Shown one piece after another: positions 36,034-45,707 of a DNA stretch of 64,000 bases. Each line of letters starts with the position of its first letter. The first letter of the stretch is position 1. The position numbers and the translations under genes are program-made. A model generated the notes under the pieces. The model did no database searches. It was given only the letters and a program-made list of their open reading frames with translations, and was not told the DNA's origin. Source of the stretch: Pseudonocardia alaniniphila (GTDB lineage: Bacteria; Actinomycetota; Actinomycetes; Mycobacteriales; Pseudonocardiaceae); assembly GCF_022524485.1 (NCBI RefSeq), contig NZ_JAKXMK010000010.1, forward strand, positions 218,349 through 282,348, read 5' to 3'.

Positions 36034-36654
36034 ATGAACGACTGGACCGAATGGCACGGTGCCTACGACGACCCGGAGAGTCCGCTGTCGCAGCGACTTC
36101 TCGCCGTGCAGCAGCAGATCCGGCTGGCGCTCGATCGGACCGCACCCGGGCAGGTGCGCCTGCTGTCGCTCTGCGCCGGGCAGGGCCGCGACGTCCTGCC
36201 GGTGCTGGCGAGCCACCCCCGCGGAGCCGACGTCACCGGTCGCCTGGTCGAGCTCGACCCGGACCTCTGCGCCGCCGCTCGCTCGGCGGCGCCGGCGTCC
36301 GTCGACGTGGTGGAGGGTGACGCAGGCACCACCGCGGCCTGCGGAGGGGCGGTGCCGGCGGACGTGCTGCTGCTGTGCGGGATCTTCGGCAACATCCCCG
36401 ACGAGGACATCGCGCGAACGATCGCCGCAGTACCGGCCCTACTCGTGGCAGGCGGGACGGTCGTGTGGACGCGCAGCACCCGCGTGCCGGACGTGACTCC
36501 ACGGCTGCGCTCGTGGTTCTCCGACGCCGGGGTCGCCGAGACGGCGTTCGTGGCCGCGCCGAGACCCGGATGGGCCGTGGGGGCAGGCGTGCTCAGGGCG
36601 CGGTCGATCCCCCTCGATCGCGACCGCCGCCTGTTCAGCTTCGTCGAGGCGTAG
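36034..36654 (+). CDS. Class I SAM-dependent methyltransferase
   Basis: A 206-residue protein from ATG 36034, MNDWTEWHGAYDDPESPLS. The SAM motif I is VRLLSLCAGQGRDVLPVL, strand 2 ends in RLVELDPDLC, and strand 4 is ADVLLLCGIFGNIPDED. The SLCAGQGRD form is found in a small actinobacterial methyltransferase family of unknown substrate. It is divergent from the HTH gene and convergent with the MBL-fold gene, with 12 bp between stops. Confidence 0.88.
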   Translation: MNDWTEWHGAYDDPESPLSQRLLAVQQQIRLALDRTAPGQVRLLSLCAGQGRDVLPVLASHPRGADVTGRLVELDPDLCAAARSAAPASVDVVEGDAGTTAACGGAVPADVLLLCGIFGNIPDEDIARTIAAVPALLVAGGTVVWTRSTRVPDVTPRLRSWFSDAGVAETAFVAAPRPGWAVGAGVLRARSIPLDRDRRLFSFVEA

Positions 36655-36666
36655 CCGCGCCGCCGG

Positions 36667-37497
36667 TCAGGCCGGCTCTGCCGAGAGCTGCAGGTAGGCG
36701 CGCTCGACGGCCTGCAGCGCGAACTCGCCGAAGTACGGCACGTCCCGCGCGACCTCGACGGCCGGCCTGCCCGTCGCGTATCCGTCTCGCGCGACTTCGG
36801 CGAGCCGGGCCAGCTCGCCGAGCTGGCCTTCGACGAACGCCCGGTCGACCACGGCGCCGTGGCCGGGCACCACCGCGCCGCTGATCAAGGCCAACACCGC
36901 GTCCATGGTGGCCGGCCAGTCCAGTGGGAACCCGTCGCCGAACTGCGGTGGAGCACCCTCCTCTACCAGGTCACCGGCGAGCAGCAGGTCCGCGTCGGGC
37001 ACGAGCACGACGAGGTCGTTGTCGGTATGACCGCGTCCGAGGTGGCGCAGCCCTACCGGGCGACCGCCGACGTCCAGGGTTGCCGTGTCGTCCACCGGCA
37101 GGTCGGGCGGGTCGATACGGGTAGCGGTGAGCTGCGCGACCTTCTCCGCATCGCCCGCCTCCCGGTAGCGCTCGACGCGCCGGAGGCGCATGGCCTCACC
37201 ATCGTCGGTCAGGGCTTCCACGCAGCGGCGGTGTCCCCAGATGCTCGCGGGGCGGAAGGCTGCGTTGCCGAAGCTGTGGTCGAAGTGCATATGGGTGTTG
37301 ACCACTGCCCAGGGGTGCGGGGTGACGGTGCGGACCGCGTCGGTCAGCTCGCGACCCTGCTCGAAGGTCGCCCGCGTGTCGACCACGAGGCACGCGCCGT
37401 CGCCGACCACCAAGCCGACGTTGAGGTCCATGTCGTGGTGGCGTCGCACGTACACGCGGTCGCCGACTTCGCGCCACTTCTCGGTCGCGCCGGTCAC
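36667..37497 (-). CDS. MBL-fold metallo-hydrolase
   Basis: A 276-residue metallo-beta-lactamase-fold enzyme. The metal-binding motif is THMHFDHSFGN (HxHxDH). Later ligands fit GRGHTDNDLVVLVP (His), LLLAGDLVEEG (Asp) and VVPGHGAVVD (His), giving a complete dinuclear site. GTG 37497 is chosen because upstream residues in the longer frame (to 37626) are not family-like and run towards the divergent esterase gene. Such proteins hydrolyse thioesters, lactones or phosphodiesters; the substrate is not evident. Confidence 0.88.
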   Translation of the reverse strand: MTGATEKWREVGDRVYVRRHHDMDLNVGLVVGDGACLVVDTRATFEQGRELTDAVRTVTPHPWAVVNTHMHFDHSFGNAAFRPASIWGHRRCVEALTDDGEAMRLRRVERYREAGDAEKVAQLTATRIDPPDLPVDDTATLDVGGRPVGLRHLGRGHTDNDLVVLVPDADLLLAGDLVEEGAPPQFGDGFPLDWPATMDAVLALISGAVVPGHGAVVDRAFVEGQLGELARLAEVARDGYATGRPAVEVARDVPYFGEFALQAVERAYLQLSAEPA

Positions 37498-37594
37498 CTG
37501 GTATTCACGGACGCACAGTATCCGGAGCCGATGTTCGGGTCCGTGACCTTCGCGGGGTCTGTCGAAGCCGATCATCCAGGACGACACTGCGGTC

Positions 37595-39037
<1,443 letters not shown>

Positions 39038-39169
39038 TCCGCGCAGTGACCCAGCACTGATCGCCGGTCATTGCTGTCCCCGGGGGTCACCGATGAGTTG
39101 TGGGCAGGTCTCTGGTCCGTCTCATGTGGGCCCGACCAGCGGGCCGCTCACCACGCGGGGGGAGAAGTC

Positions 39170-39769
39170 ATGACCAAGGTGACCGCCGGGATCACGATGT
39201 CGGTCGACGGGTACATCGCCGGTCCGGACGACGGCCCGGGCACGGGGCTCGGCGTGGGCGGCGAGCGCTTGCACTACTGGGTGTTCGGCGGACCGTGGAC
39301 CTATGACGCCCCTCCCGAAGGAGGGGCCGCCGGAGAGGACCAGGCCTGGTTGGAGTCGGTCATGGCCGGCCTCGGCGCGGTCGTCACGGGCCGGTGGACG
39401 TACGAGGCGGCAGATCGTTGGGGCGGCACCAACCCGGCGGGGGTGCCGTGCTTCGTCGTGACGCATCGGCCGGACGAGCAGCCGGACGGAGCGGGCTTCA
39501 CGTTCGTCGACGGCGTGGAGAAGGCCGTGGCGTTGGCGAAGGAAGCCGCGGGGGCCGGGCACGTCAACGTCATGGGCGGCGCCGACGTCATCCGGCAGGC
39601 TCTCGACGCCGGGCTGGTCGACGAGCTGACGATCATCGTGGCGCCGGTTGTGCTCGGAGCGGGAAAGCGGCTGTTCGACGGGTTCACCCGTTCCGTCCAG
39701 CTGCAGCACCTCGGCGTGCGGCAGTCGTCGCACGCGACATTCATCGACTATCGGGTGCTTCCGGCCTGA
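39170..39769 (+). CDS. Dihydrofolate reductase family protein
   Basis: A 199-residue RibD_C-like reductase from ATG 39170, with GGGGGGAG seven bases before. It has the N-terminal strand TAGITMSVDGYIAGPDDGPG, the central VVTGRWTYEAADRWGG, and the NADPH segment VNVMGGADVIRQALDAGLVDEL followed by PVVLGAGKRLFDGF. It is related to the protein at 15105-15749. Its last 22 bp overlap the 3' end of the convergent isochorismatase gene. Confidence 0.92.
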   Translation: MTKVTAGITMSVDGYIAGPDDGPGTGLGVGGERLHYWVFGGPWTYDAPPEGGAAGEDQAWLESVMAGLGAVVTGRWTYEAADRWGGTNPAGVPCFVVTHRPDEQPDGAGFTFVDGVEKAVALAKEAAGAGHVNVMGGADVIRQALDAGLVDELTIIVAPVVLGAGKRLFDGFTRSVQLQHLGVRQSSHATFIDYRVLPA

Positions 39770-40437
39770 GTCGACTCGCTCCAGTAGGCGGGATTGCGGC
39801 CGTAGTCGGGTGTGGTGAAGGCACGTTCCCACGTCGCACCCGGGGCGATGAGCTCCTTCCACGGCGCGACCTCGATGTAGAGGACGCGCATGGCGTTGAG
39901 GGCTGCGACGTGGAGGTCGGGACCGTCGGTGGAGACCGCATCGTCGGGGACGGCGACCTCGAAGTTGTGGCTGAGCGCCGCACGGGCCGTCTCCTCGACG
40001 CAGACGTTGGTCTGCAGGCCCGCCACGATCAGGCGGGTCACGGCGAGGTTGCGCAGTAGCGGTTCGAGCTCGGTGTAGTCGAAGAGGCTGGGACGGCTCT
40101 TGTCCAGCACCATGTCGTCGGCCCGGGGCGTGACGGCGCCCATGATCTGCCGGCTCCAGACCCGCTGGGCAGGCGAGAGCTCGGGCATGCGGTCGGCGCG
40201 ATGCCGGAGCAGGCGGGTGAAGCGCGGGTTGTTCCCGAGGGGACCTGCCGCGCTGCCGACCCCGCGGGAGTAGATGATCGGAAGCCCCTGCTCGCGGGCG
40301 GCGGCCAGCAGAGCGGCGCAGGCGGCGACCGTCTCCTCCAGCCGCCAGATCGGTGGCCAGCCCAACGCGTCACGCATGCCGTCCTCGGCGATGTACGCGT
40401 TCTGCATGTCGATCATCAGTACGGCGGTCTGACCCAT
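39748..40437 (-). CDS. Isochorismatase-family cysteine hydrolase
   Basis: A 229-residue enzyme from ATG 40437, with GGAAGGA upstream. The catalytic triad of the family is visible: Asp10 (VLMIDMQNAY), Lys113 (MVLDKSRPSLF) and Cys146 (GLQTNVCVEETARAA). The cis-peptide position before the Cys is typical. Members hydrolyse amides and ureido compounds such as nicotinamide, carbamoylsarcosine or ureidoacrylate, or isochorismate. The substrate is not decided by context. The gene ends 22 bp inside the convergent DHFR-family gene, so mutual antisense effects are possible. Confidence 0.93.
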   Translation of the reverse strand: MGQTAVLMIDMQNAYIAEDGMRDALGWPPIWRLEETVAACAALLAAAREQGLPIIYSRGVGSAAGPLGNNPRFTRLLRHRADRMPELSPAQRVWSRQIMGAVTPRADDMVLDKSRPSLFDYTELEPLLRNLAVTRLIVAGLQTNVCVEETARAALSHNFEVAVPDDAVSTDGPDLHVAALNAMRVLYIEVAPWKELIAPGATWERAFTTPDYGRNPAYWSESTQAGSTR

Positions 40438-40524
40438 CGGACGTCCTTCCCGCAGCGCCTCCACGTCCATGGTGCAGCGCGGGGCCGCCGCATCGCATGA
40501 TTCACGTGAAACATTGCGGCCGCG

Positions 40525-41307
40525 TCAGCCGGGACGCCGCTGCGCCACGACGAGCAGCGCGTCCAGCTGGTCGAGCTGGTCGACACCGGCGGCCTCGGCG
40601 AGCAGACCGTCCGCCACCGCCTCGCCGAGCTCGGACCGCAGGTCAGCGGCGTGCTCGTCCCACAGCGTGTAGAGCCGCCGGAAGTGCTCATGATGGAAGG
40701 CGTTGATCATCCGCGTCTCCACGGTGAAGCCCGCATCGTCGAGGTGTCGCTCCCACGTGCCCGCGGACCCCGGCGCCTGTGCGCGGCTCTGTGCGGCCGT
40801 GAAGACGAGACGTCCGCCCACTCGCAGGATGCGGTGGATCTCGCGCAGCGCGATGTCGAGGTCCGGGGCGAAGGGCAGCGCGTCGACGCTCATGACAGCG
40901 TCGGCCGTGGCGGGCTCCAGCCCGGTGGAGCTGAACTCGGCCACATGGAACGAGGCACGGCTCTCGGCGAGGAACTGCGGTGCCCGCGACCTCGCCAGTT
41001 CGATCGCGACCGGGCTGATGTCGATGCCGACCAGGCGGGCGGACAGTGCCCTGGCCAGCCACAGGCCCGGGCCGCCGCGGCCACATCCGAGATCCACCAC
41101 CGTGCCGCCCGGTCTCGACCGGAGACCGGCGACGAACTGCCCGAGCAGCCACCAGCAGCACGAGCTGAAGGGGTCGACCTCCTCCGGGTACTGCTCGCCC
41201 ATCGCCTCGGCCCAGAGTCTCCGCACGAGGCGGCTGTCGTGCAGCGCCCGGAAGGCCTGGTCGTACCCGTCTGCTTCTGTGGCTGATGTCGTAAATATCT
41301 CGTTCAT
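40525..41307 (-). CDS. SAM-dependent methyltransferase
   Basis: A 260-residue class I methyltransferase from ATG 41307. SAM motif I is VVDLGCGRGGPGLWLAR, the acidic residue of strand 2 is in LVGIDISPVAIE, and the post-I segment DAVMSVDALPFAPD and the RILRVGGRLVFT strand follow. The upstream frame to 41448 lacks coding character. It lies immediately after the TetR gene on the same strand (25 bp apart), so the two may be co-transcribed and thus linked to the P450 locus. Confidence 0.92.
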   Translation of the reverse strand: MNEIFTTSATEADGYDQAFRALHDSRLVRRLWAEAMGEQYPEEVDPFSSCCWWLLGQFVAGLRSRPGGTVVDLGCGRGGPGLWLARALSARLVGIDISPVAIELARSRAPQFLAESRASFHVAEFSSTGLEPATADAVMSVDALPFAPDLDIALREIHRILRVGGRLVFTAAQSRAQAPGSAGTWERHLDDAGFTVETRMINAFHHEHFRRLYTLWDEHAADLRSELGEAVADGLLAEAAGVDQLDQLDALLVVAQRRPG

Positions 41308-41332
41308 CACCACGAGGCTCCCACGTCGCGGA

Positions 41333-41983
41333 TCACGTGAGCAGGCCGCTGAGCAGCCGCCGGAGGATCTCCGGGAAGGGATCCTCGGTGGGCGGTGAGG
41401 GGAACTCCAGGGCCGCGAGGTGGGGATGCTTTCCCTCCGCGGCCACATGGGCGACGTATCGGCGCGCGCCGGCGAGGCGGTCGGTCGGTGAGCGTTCGTT
41501 CTGGGCCACCGACGCCACCACGGCGTTGAGCATCGCGAAGGCGATGAGCTTGTCGCCGTCGCCGACCGGGCGATCGGCGAGCACGGCGAGGACGTGCTCG
41601 ATCACCTCGATCGCGTTGGGGCCGACGACCGGGTGGCTGATGGTCAGGTCGGCCATCCAGGGATGCCGGCGGTAGATCTCCCGTGCCTGCAGACCGACCT
41701 CGACGAGATCACCGAGCCAGTCGCCGGTCGGTGTGCCGAGTTCGTACTCCCCGCAGATGTGGTCGGCCATGAGATCGATCAGGTCGTCCCGGGTGTCGAC
41801 GTAGCGGTAGAGCGAACCCGCGCCGGTGCCGATCTCGGCCGCGACCTGGCGCATGGACACCGCGTCGAGGCCGGAGCGGTCGGCGAGCCGGATGGCTGCC
41901 TCGGTGATCTCGGCCCTGCTGCGCTGCGCCGGACGTCCGACGCCGGACTTCTCGGGGCGCAGCCAGATCGCCTCGGACTCCAT
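41333..41983 (-). CDS. TetR-family transcriptional regulator of the P450/ABC locus
   Basis: A 216-residue regulator from ATG 41983 with a very strong ribosome site (GGAGGAGG). The HTH is ITEAAIRLADRSGLDAVSMR and QVAAEIGTGAGSLYRYVDTR; the C-terminal domain is TetR_C-like with an effector pocket. It is divergent from the P450 gene (99 bp between starts). Three GTTnGCGAAC boxes fill that gap, one immediately upstream of the tetR start. The classic arrangement suggests repression of both directions, relieved by a small ligand. Confidence 0.94.
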   Translation of the reverse strand: MESEAIWLRPEKSGVGRPAQRSRAEITEAAIRLADRSGLDAVSMRQVAAEIGTGAGSLYRYVDTRDDLIDLMADHICGEYELGTPTGDWLGDLVEVGLQAREIYRRHPWMADLTISHPVVGPNAIEVIEHVLAVLADRPVGDGDKLIAFAMLNAVVASVAQNERSPTDRLAGARRYVAHVAAEGKHPHLAALEFPSPPTEDPFPEILRRLLSGLLT

Positions 41984-42002
41984 CGCACCTCCTCCGTCGA
42001 TT

Positions 42003-42054
42003 GTTTGCGAACACCGTACTCGATCGGATAAGTTCGCGAACGACGTTAGCGAAC
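42003..42054. promoter_or_regulatory. Three GTTnGCGAAC operator boxes
   Basis: GTTTGCGAAC (42003-42012), GTTCGCGAAC (42032-42041, a perfect palindrome) and GTTAGCGAAC (42045-42054) lie between the divergent tetR and P450 starts. The second and third are 13 bp apart. They are the likely binding sites of the adjacent TetR protein. Recognition is inferred from position and symmetry. Confidence 0.7.
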
Positions 42055-42082
42055 ATCGATCGCAAATGAAGAGGAGCGCCTC

Positions 42083-43309
42083 ATGACCACTCCGGCCACC
42101 CACCTTCCCGGTGACCTGCCACCCGACCTCACCGACGACACCGTCGTGTTCGACTGGCTGGCCACGATGCGCGAGGAGCACCCCGTCTGGGCCGATCGGT
42201 ACGGCGTGTTCCACGTCTTCCGGCACGACGACGTGCTGGCAGCTCTGCGGGACACGGTGACCTTCTCCTCCGAGATGACCCGCGCCGTCGAGGGGGCGGC
42301 CCCCACTCCGGGGATGCTCACCCAGATCGATCCTCCTGAGCACCACGCACTCCGCAAGGTCATGAGCTCGGCGTTCACCCCGCGCTCGGTCGCCGCGCTC
42401 GAACCGCGCATCCAGGAGATCACCCGCGGGCTCCTCGACAGGACCGGCGAGCGGTTCGACCTCGTCGACGCGCTGGCCTTTCCGCTGCCCGTCACCGTCA
42501 TCGCCGAGCTGCTCGGCCTGCCGCCGGAGGATCACGCCCGGTTCCGGGAGTGGACCGACCAGCTGTTCGACGTACAGCTGGGCGACCCCTCCGACCCGGC
42601 GGCTGCCGCTCGCCTCAGCGAGGTGGTCGCGCCGATGGTCGCCTATTTCCGAGACCAGGTCCGCAATCGCCTCGTCGACCCCGGCGACGACCTGATCTCA
42701 CGCCTCGTCACCGCCGAGGTCGACGGCCGCACTCTCGACGAGACCGAGGCATCGAACTTCGCGTTCAGCCTGTTGCTGGCCGGGCACATCACCACCACGA
42801 CCCTGCTCGGCAGCATCGTCCGGACGTTCAGCGAGCACCCGCACCTGTGGGACGACCTGCGCGCCGCTCCCGAGCGTGTGCCCGACGCGATCGAGGAGGT
42901 GATGCGGCTGCGCCCGCCGTTCGCCCAGCTGCCGCGGATCACCACCGTCGACACCCGGCTCGCCGGTCGCACCATCCCGGCCGGTGCCATGGTCACCCTC
43001 TGGGTCCTCTCCGCCAACCACGACCCCGGCGCCCACGACGATCCCGAGCGCTTCGATCTCGACCGTGGCATCCGAGGACCGAACCAGCTCTCCTTCGGCC
43101 ATGGGGTCCACTTCTGCATCGGCGCGCCGCTGGCCCGGCTCGAAGCCCGGGTCGCCGTCCACGGGCTACTCGCCCGCTTCCGGCGGCTGGTCGTCGAGCT
43201 CGACCCCGGCCGGCCGCACGGAGGCCTGCAGCCGTTCGGGCAGATCGCCTACGGGACCCGTCGTCTCCCGGTGCTCGCCATGCCGGGCTTCGGCGGCGAA
43301 AGTCGCTGA
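42083..43309 (+). CDS. Cytochrome P450
   Basis: A 408-residue soluble bacterial P450 from ATG 42083, with GAGGAG upstream. The I-helix oxygen-binding motif is LLAGHITTTTLLGS, the ExxR motif is EEVMRLRPP, and the heme-ligand loop is FGHGVHFCIGAPLARLE with Cys345. The N-terminal FSSEMTRAVEG and DPPEHHALRKVMSSAFTPR are typical CYP107-like features. It heads a probable operon with a DrrA/DrrB-type ABC exporter and faces a TetR gene, so it probably modifies the compound that is sensed or exported. No ferredoxin gene is adjacent. Confidence 0.95.
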   Translation: MTTPATHLPGDLPPDLTDDTVVFDWLATMREEHPVWADRYGVFHVFRHDDVLAALRDTVTFSSEMTRAVEGAAPTPGMLTQIDPPEHHALRKVMSSAFTPRSVAALEPRIQEITRGLLDRTGERFDLVDALAFPLPVTVIAELLGLPPEDHARFREWTDQLFDVQLGDPSDPAAAARLSEVVAPMVAYFRDQVRNRLVDPGDDLISRLVTAEVDGRTLDETEASNFAFSLLLAGHITTTTLLGSIVRTFSEHPHLWDDLRAAPERVPDAIEEVMRLRPPFAQLPRITTVDTRLAGRTIPAGAMVTLWVLSANHDPGAHDDPERFDLDRGIRGPNQLSFGHGVHFCIGAPLARLEARVAVHGLLARFRRLVVELDPGRPHGGLQPFGQIAYGTRRLPVLAMPGFGGESR

Positions 43310-43396
43310 AACCGCAGTGAAACCGCCGTGAATGCGGTGGGCCGCACGCTCCTCGTGGTCGTGGCAGCCAGCGCCACAGGACAACACGAGGACGCA

Positions 43397-44359
43397 ATGA
43401 CAACCACATCGTTCACAGCCGCGATCGCGGCGACGGGGCTACGCAAATCGTTCGGCGACAAGCTCGTGCTCGACGGCATCGACGTGCACGTTCCGGCGGG
43501 GACGATCTTCTCGCTGCTCGGCCCGAACGGTGCAGGGAAGACCACCACCGTCCAGATCCTCTCCACGCTCGTCACCGCCGACGCCGGGGAGATCCGCATC
43601 GCAGGCCACGATCTCGCCCGCGATCCCGACGCCGTGCGCGCCGCGATCGGCGTGACCGGGCAGTTCTCCGCGGTGGACAACCTCCTCACGGGCGAGGAGA
43701 ACCTCCTCCTGATGGCCGACCTGCACCATCTGGAGCGGCGGGAGGGCCGGCGCCGCAGCCGGGAGCTGCTGGAGCGGTTCGACCTGGTGGAGGCGGCAGG
43801 GCAGGCGCCGGCCACGTACTCCGGAGGCATGCGGCGCAAGCTCGACCTGGCGATGACGCTGGTCGGCGACCCGCGCGTGATCTTCCTCGACGAGCCGACC
43901 ACCGGCCTCGACCCGCGTACCCGCCGCACGATGTGGGAGATCATCCGCGAGCTCGTGGCCGGTGGCGTGACGATCTTCCTGACCACCCAGTACCTCGAAG
44001 AGGCCGACGAGCTCGCCGACCGGATCGCGCTCCTCGACAACGGACGGCTGGTGGCCGAGGGCACCCCGGCCGAGCTCAAGCGGATGGTGCCCGGCGGGCA
44101 CGTCAGCCTGCGGTTCACCGACCCCGGGCGGCTCGCGGCGGCCGCCCTGGCGTTCCCCGGCTCCACGCGCGACGACGACACCTTCACCCTGCAGGTCGCG
44201 AGCGACGGCGGCGTCCGCTCGCTGCGTGCCCTGCTCGACCACCTCGACAGGGCAGGCATCGAGGCGGACGAGCTGACCGTGCACACCCCCGATCTCGACG
44301 ACGTCTTCCTGTCCCTCACCGGCCGTCCGGCCGAGCAGCAGAAGGAGCTGGCCCGATGA
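43397..44359 (+). CDS. DrrA-type ABC transporter ATP-binding protein
   Basis: A 320-residue ATPase from ATG 43397. Walker A is GPNGAGKTTTVQ, the signature is YSGGMRRKLDLA, Walker B is VIFLDEPTTGLDP and the H-loop is FLTTQYLEEADEL, where Gln replaces His as in DrrA daunorubicin-resistance ATPases. The C-terminal extension (about 230-320) is the DrrA_C-like region. An upstream GTG at 43328 is less likely. It is 87 bp after the P450 gene and translationally coupled (ATGA) with the permease gene. Confidence 0.95.
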   Translation: MTTTSFTAAIAATGLRKSFGDKLVLDGIDVHVPAGTIFSLLGPNGAGKTTTVQILSTLVTADAGEIRIAGHDLARDPDAVRAAIGVTGQFSAVDNLLTGEENLLLMADLHHLERREGRRRSRELLERFDLVEAAGQAPATYSGGMRRKLDLAMTLVGDPRVIFLDEPTTGLDPRTRRTMWEIIRELVAGGVTIFLTTQYLEEADELADRIALLDNGRLVAEGTPAELKRMVPGGHVSLRFTDPGRLAAAALAFPGSTRDDDTFTLQVASDGGVRSLRALLDHLDRAGIEADELTVHTPDLDDVFLSLTGRPAEQQKELAR

Positions 44360-45147
44360 CCACCATGTCCTACGCGGTCCGTGACTCACGGACGATGCTG
44401 CGGCGCAACGTCCGGCGGATGGTCCGCTACCCGTCGCTGACGCTGATGCTCGTCGGGATGCCCGTCGTCTTCCTGCTGCTGTTCGTCTACGTCTTCGGCG
44501 GGACGCTCGGTGCGGGGCTCGGGGGACCGACGGGAGGCCGGGCCGACTACATCGCCTACGTCGTGCCGGGGATCATCGTGATGACCGTGGCCGCGGCGGC
44601 CCAGGGCACCGCGATCTCGGTGGCCATGGACATGACCGAGGGCATCATCGCCCGGTTCCGCACGATGGCGATCTCGAAGGCGTCGGTCCTCACCGGTCAC
44701 GTGGTCGCCAGCATGATCCAGACGCTGTTCGCCATGGTGGTGGTGATCGCGATCGCGCTCCTCGTGGGGTTCCGCCCGACCGCCGGCCTGCTCGGATGGC
44801 TCGGGGTGGCCGGTCTGCTCGTGCTGTTCACGCTCGCGCTCACCTGGCTCTCGGTCACGCTGGGCCTGGGCGCGAAGAGCGTCGAGACGGCGAGCAACAC
44901 ACCGATGTTCCTGGTGCTCCTGCCCTTCCTGGGCAGCGGCTTCGTCCCGACCGACTCGATGCCGGTGGTCTTGCGCTGGTTCGCGGAGTACCAGCCGTTC
45001 ACCCCGGTCATCGAGACCCTGCGCGGCTTGCTGATGGGAACCGCGATCGGCGACAGCGCAGTGCTCGCGATCGGCTGGTGCGTCGTGATCGGCCTGTTCA
45101 GCTACCTGCGGGCACGGCGGCTGTTCAACCGTGAACGGGACCGGTAG
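44356..45147 (+). CDS. DrrB-type ABC-2 permease
   Basis: A 263-residue ABC-2 membrane subunit with about six helices (for example about 30-50 PSLTLMLVGMPVVFLLLFVY and 108-130). The conserved segment MDMTEGIIARFRTMAISKASV and the ABC-2 signature region SVETASNTPMFLVLLPFLGSGFVP are typical of DrrB and daunorubicin-type exporters. ATG 44356 overlaps the preceding stop. With the ATPase it should form a drug or natural-product exporter. The operon ends here. Confidence 0.94.
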   Translation: MTTMSYAVRDSRTMLRRNVRRMVRYPSLTLMLVGMPVVFLLLFVYVFGGTLGAGLGGPTGGRADYIAYVVPGIIVMTVAAAAQGTAISVAMDMTEGIIARFRTMAISKASVLTGHVVASMIQTLFAMVVVIAIALLVGFRPTAGLLGWLGVAGLLVLFTLALTWLSVTLGLGAKSVETASNTPMFLVLLPFLGSGFVPTDSMPVVLRWFAEYQPFTPVIETLRGLLMGTAIGDSAVLAIGWCVVIGLFSYLRARRLFNRERDR

Positions 45148-45154
45148 GGCGAGG

Positions 45155-45598
45155 TCAGGACACCATGTCCGATGCGACGGTCCACAGGCGCTCGGCGTTG
45201 GCCCGGATGCCGTCACCGGACCATCGCCGGTCGGCCTCGACCGCCAGAAGCACGTCGGCGGTCTCCGACTCTCCGTACGCGCCGATCGGGTCGTAGAAGC
45301 GGAAGCGGTGGTCGAGATCGTCGAAGATCACCGGGCAGGCCAGGTGGGCGTTCGAGCTGAGCGAGACGATGCGGGCGCCCCCGGCCCGCGCGAGTGCGTC
45401 GTGCAGCCCGACGGTCAGGGCGAAGTGCCCGAGGAAGGCGACCGCGGCACCGGCCCGGACGAGTGCGAGGGACGTCTCGACGCCGACGCCCGAGGTGGCA
45501 CCGGTGACCACGGCACGGGTGCCGGACAGGTCCACGCCGGCCAACACCTCGCCGGCAGTCGAGGCGAATCCGAACGTAGTGCGAAACAGTGCGGTCAT
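45155..45598 (-). pseudogene. Decayed short-chain dehydrogenase (SDR)
   Basis: The open frame of 147 residues begins as a normal SDR (GVDLSGTRAVVTGATSGVGV, cofactor motif intact) but jumps from LVRAGAAVAFLG straight into HFALTVGLHDAL. About 80 residues that should hold the NNAGV segment are missing. The later part matches the family (GGARIVSLSSNAHL), but the catalytic YxxxK reads YGESE (Lys to Glu). The C terminus stops early at about the cofactor-loop region. An in-frame deletion plus truncation therefore left a non-functional remnant. It is divergent from an MmyB-type regulator that is typical for such genes. Confidence 0.85.
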
Positions 45599-45707
45599 GG
45601 CCTCAGACGATGCGCCCGAACCCTCCGCGACGGTGAGTCCCTCAGGACACTAGTACCAGCAGGAACAGGACGCCGCGCTCAATGGCTTCTAGCCTGGCGG
45701 TGTGGTG

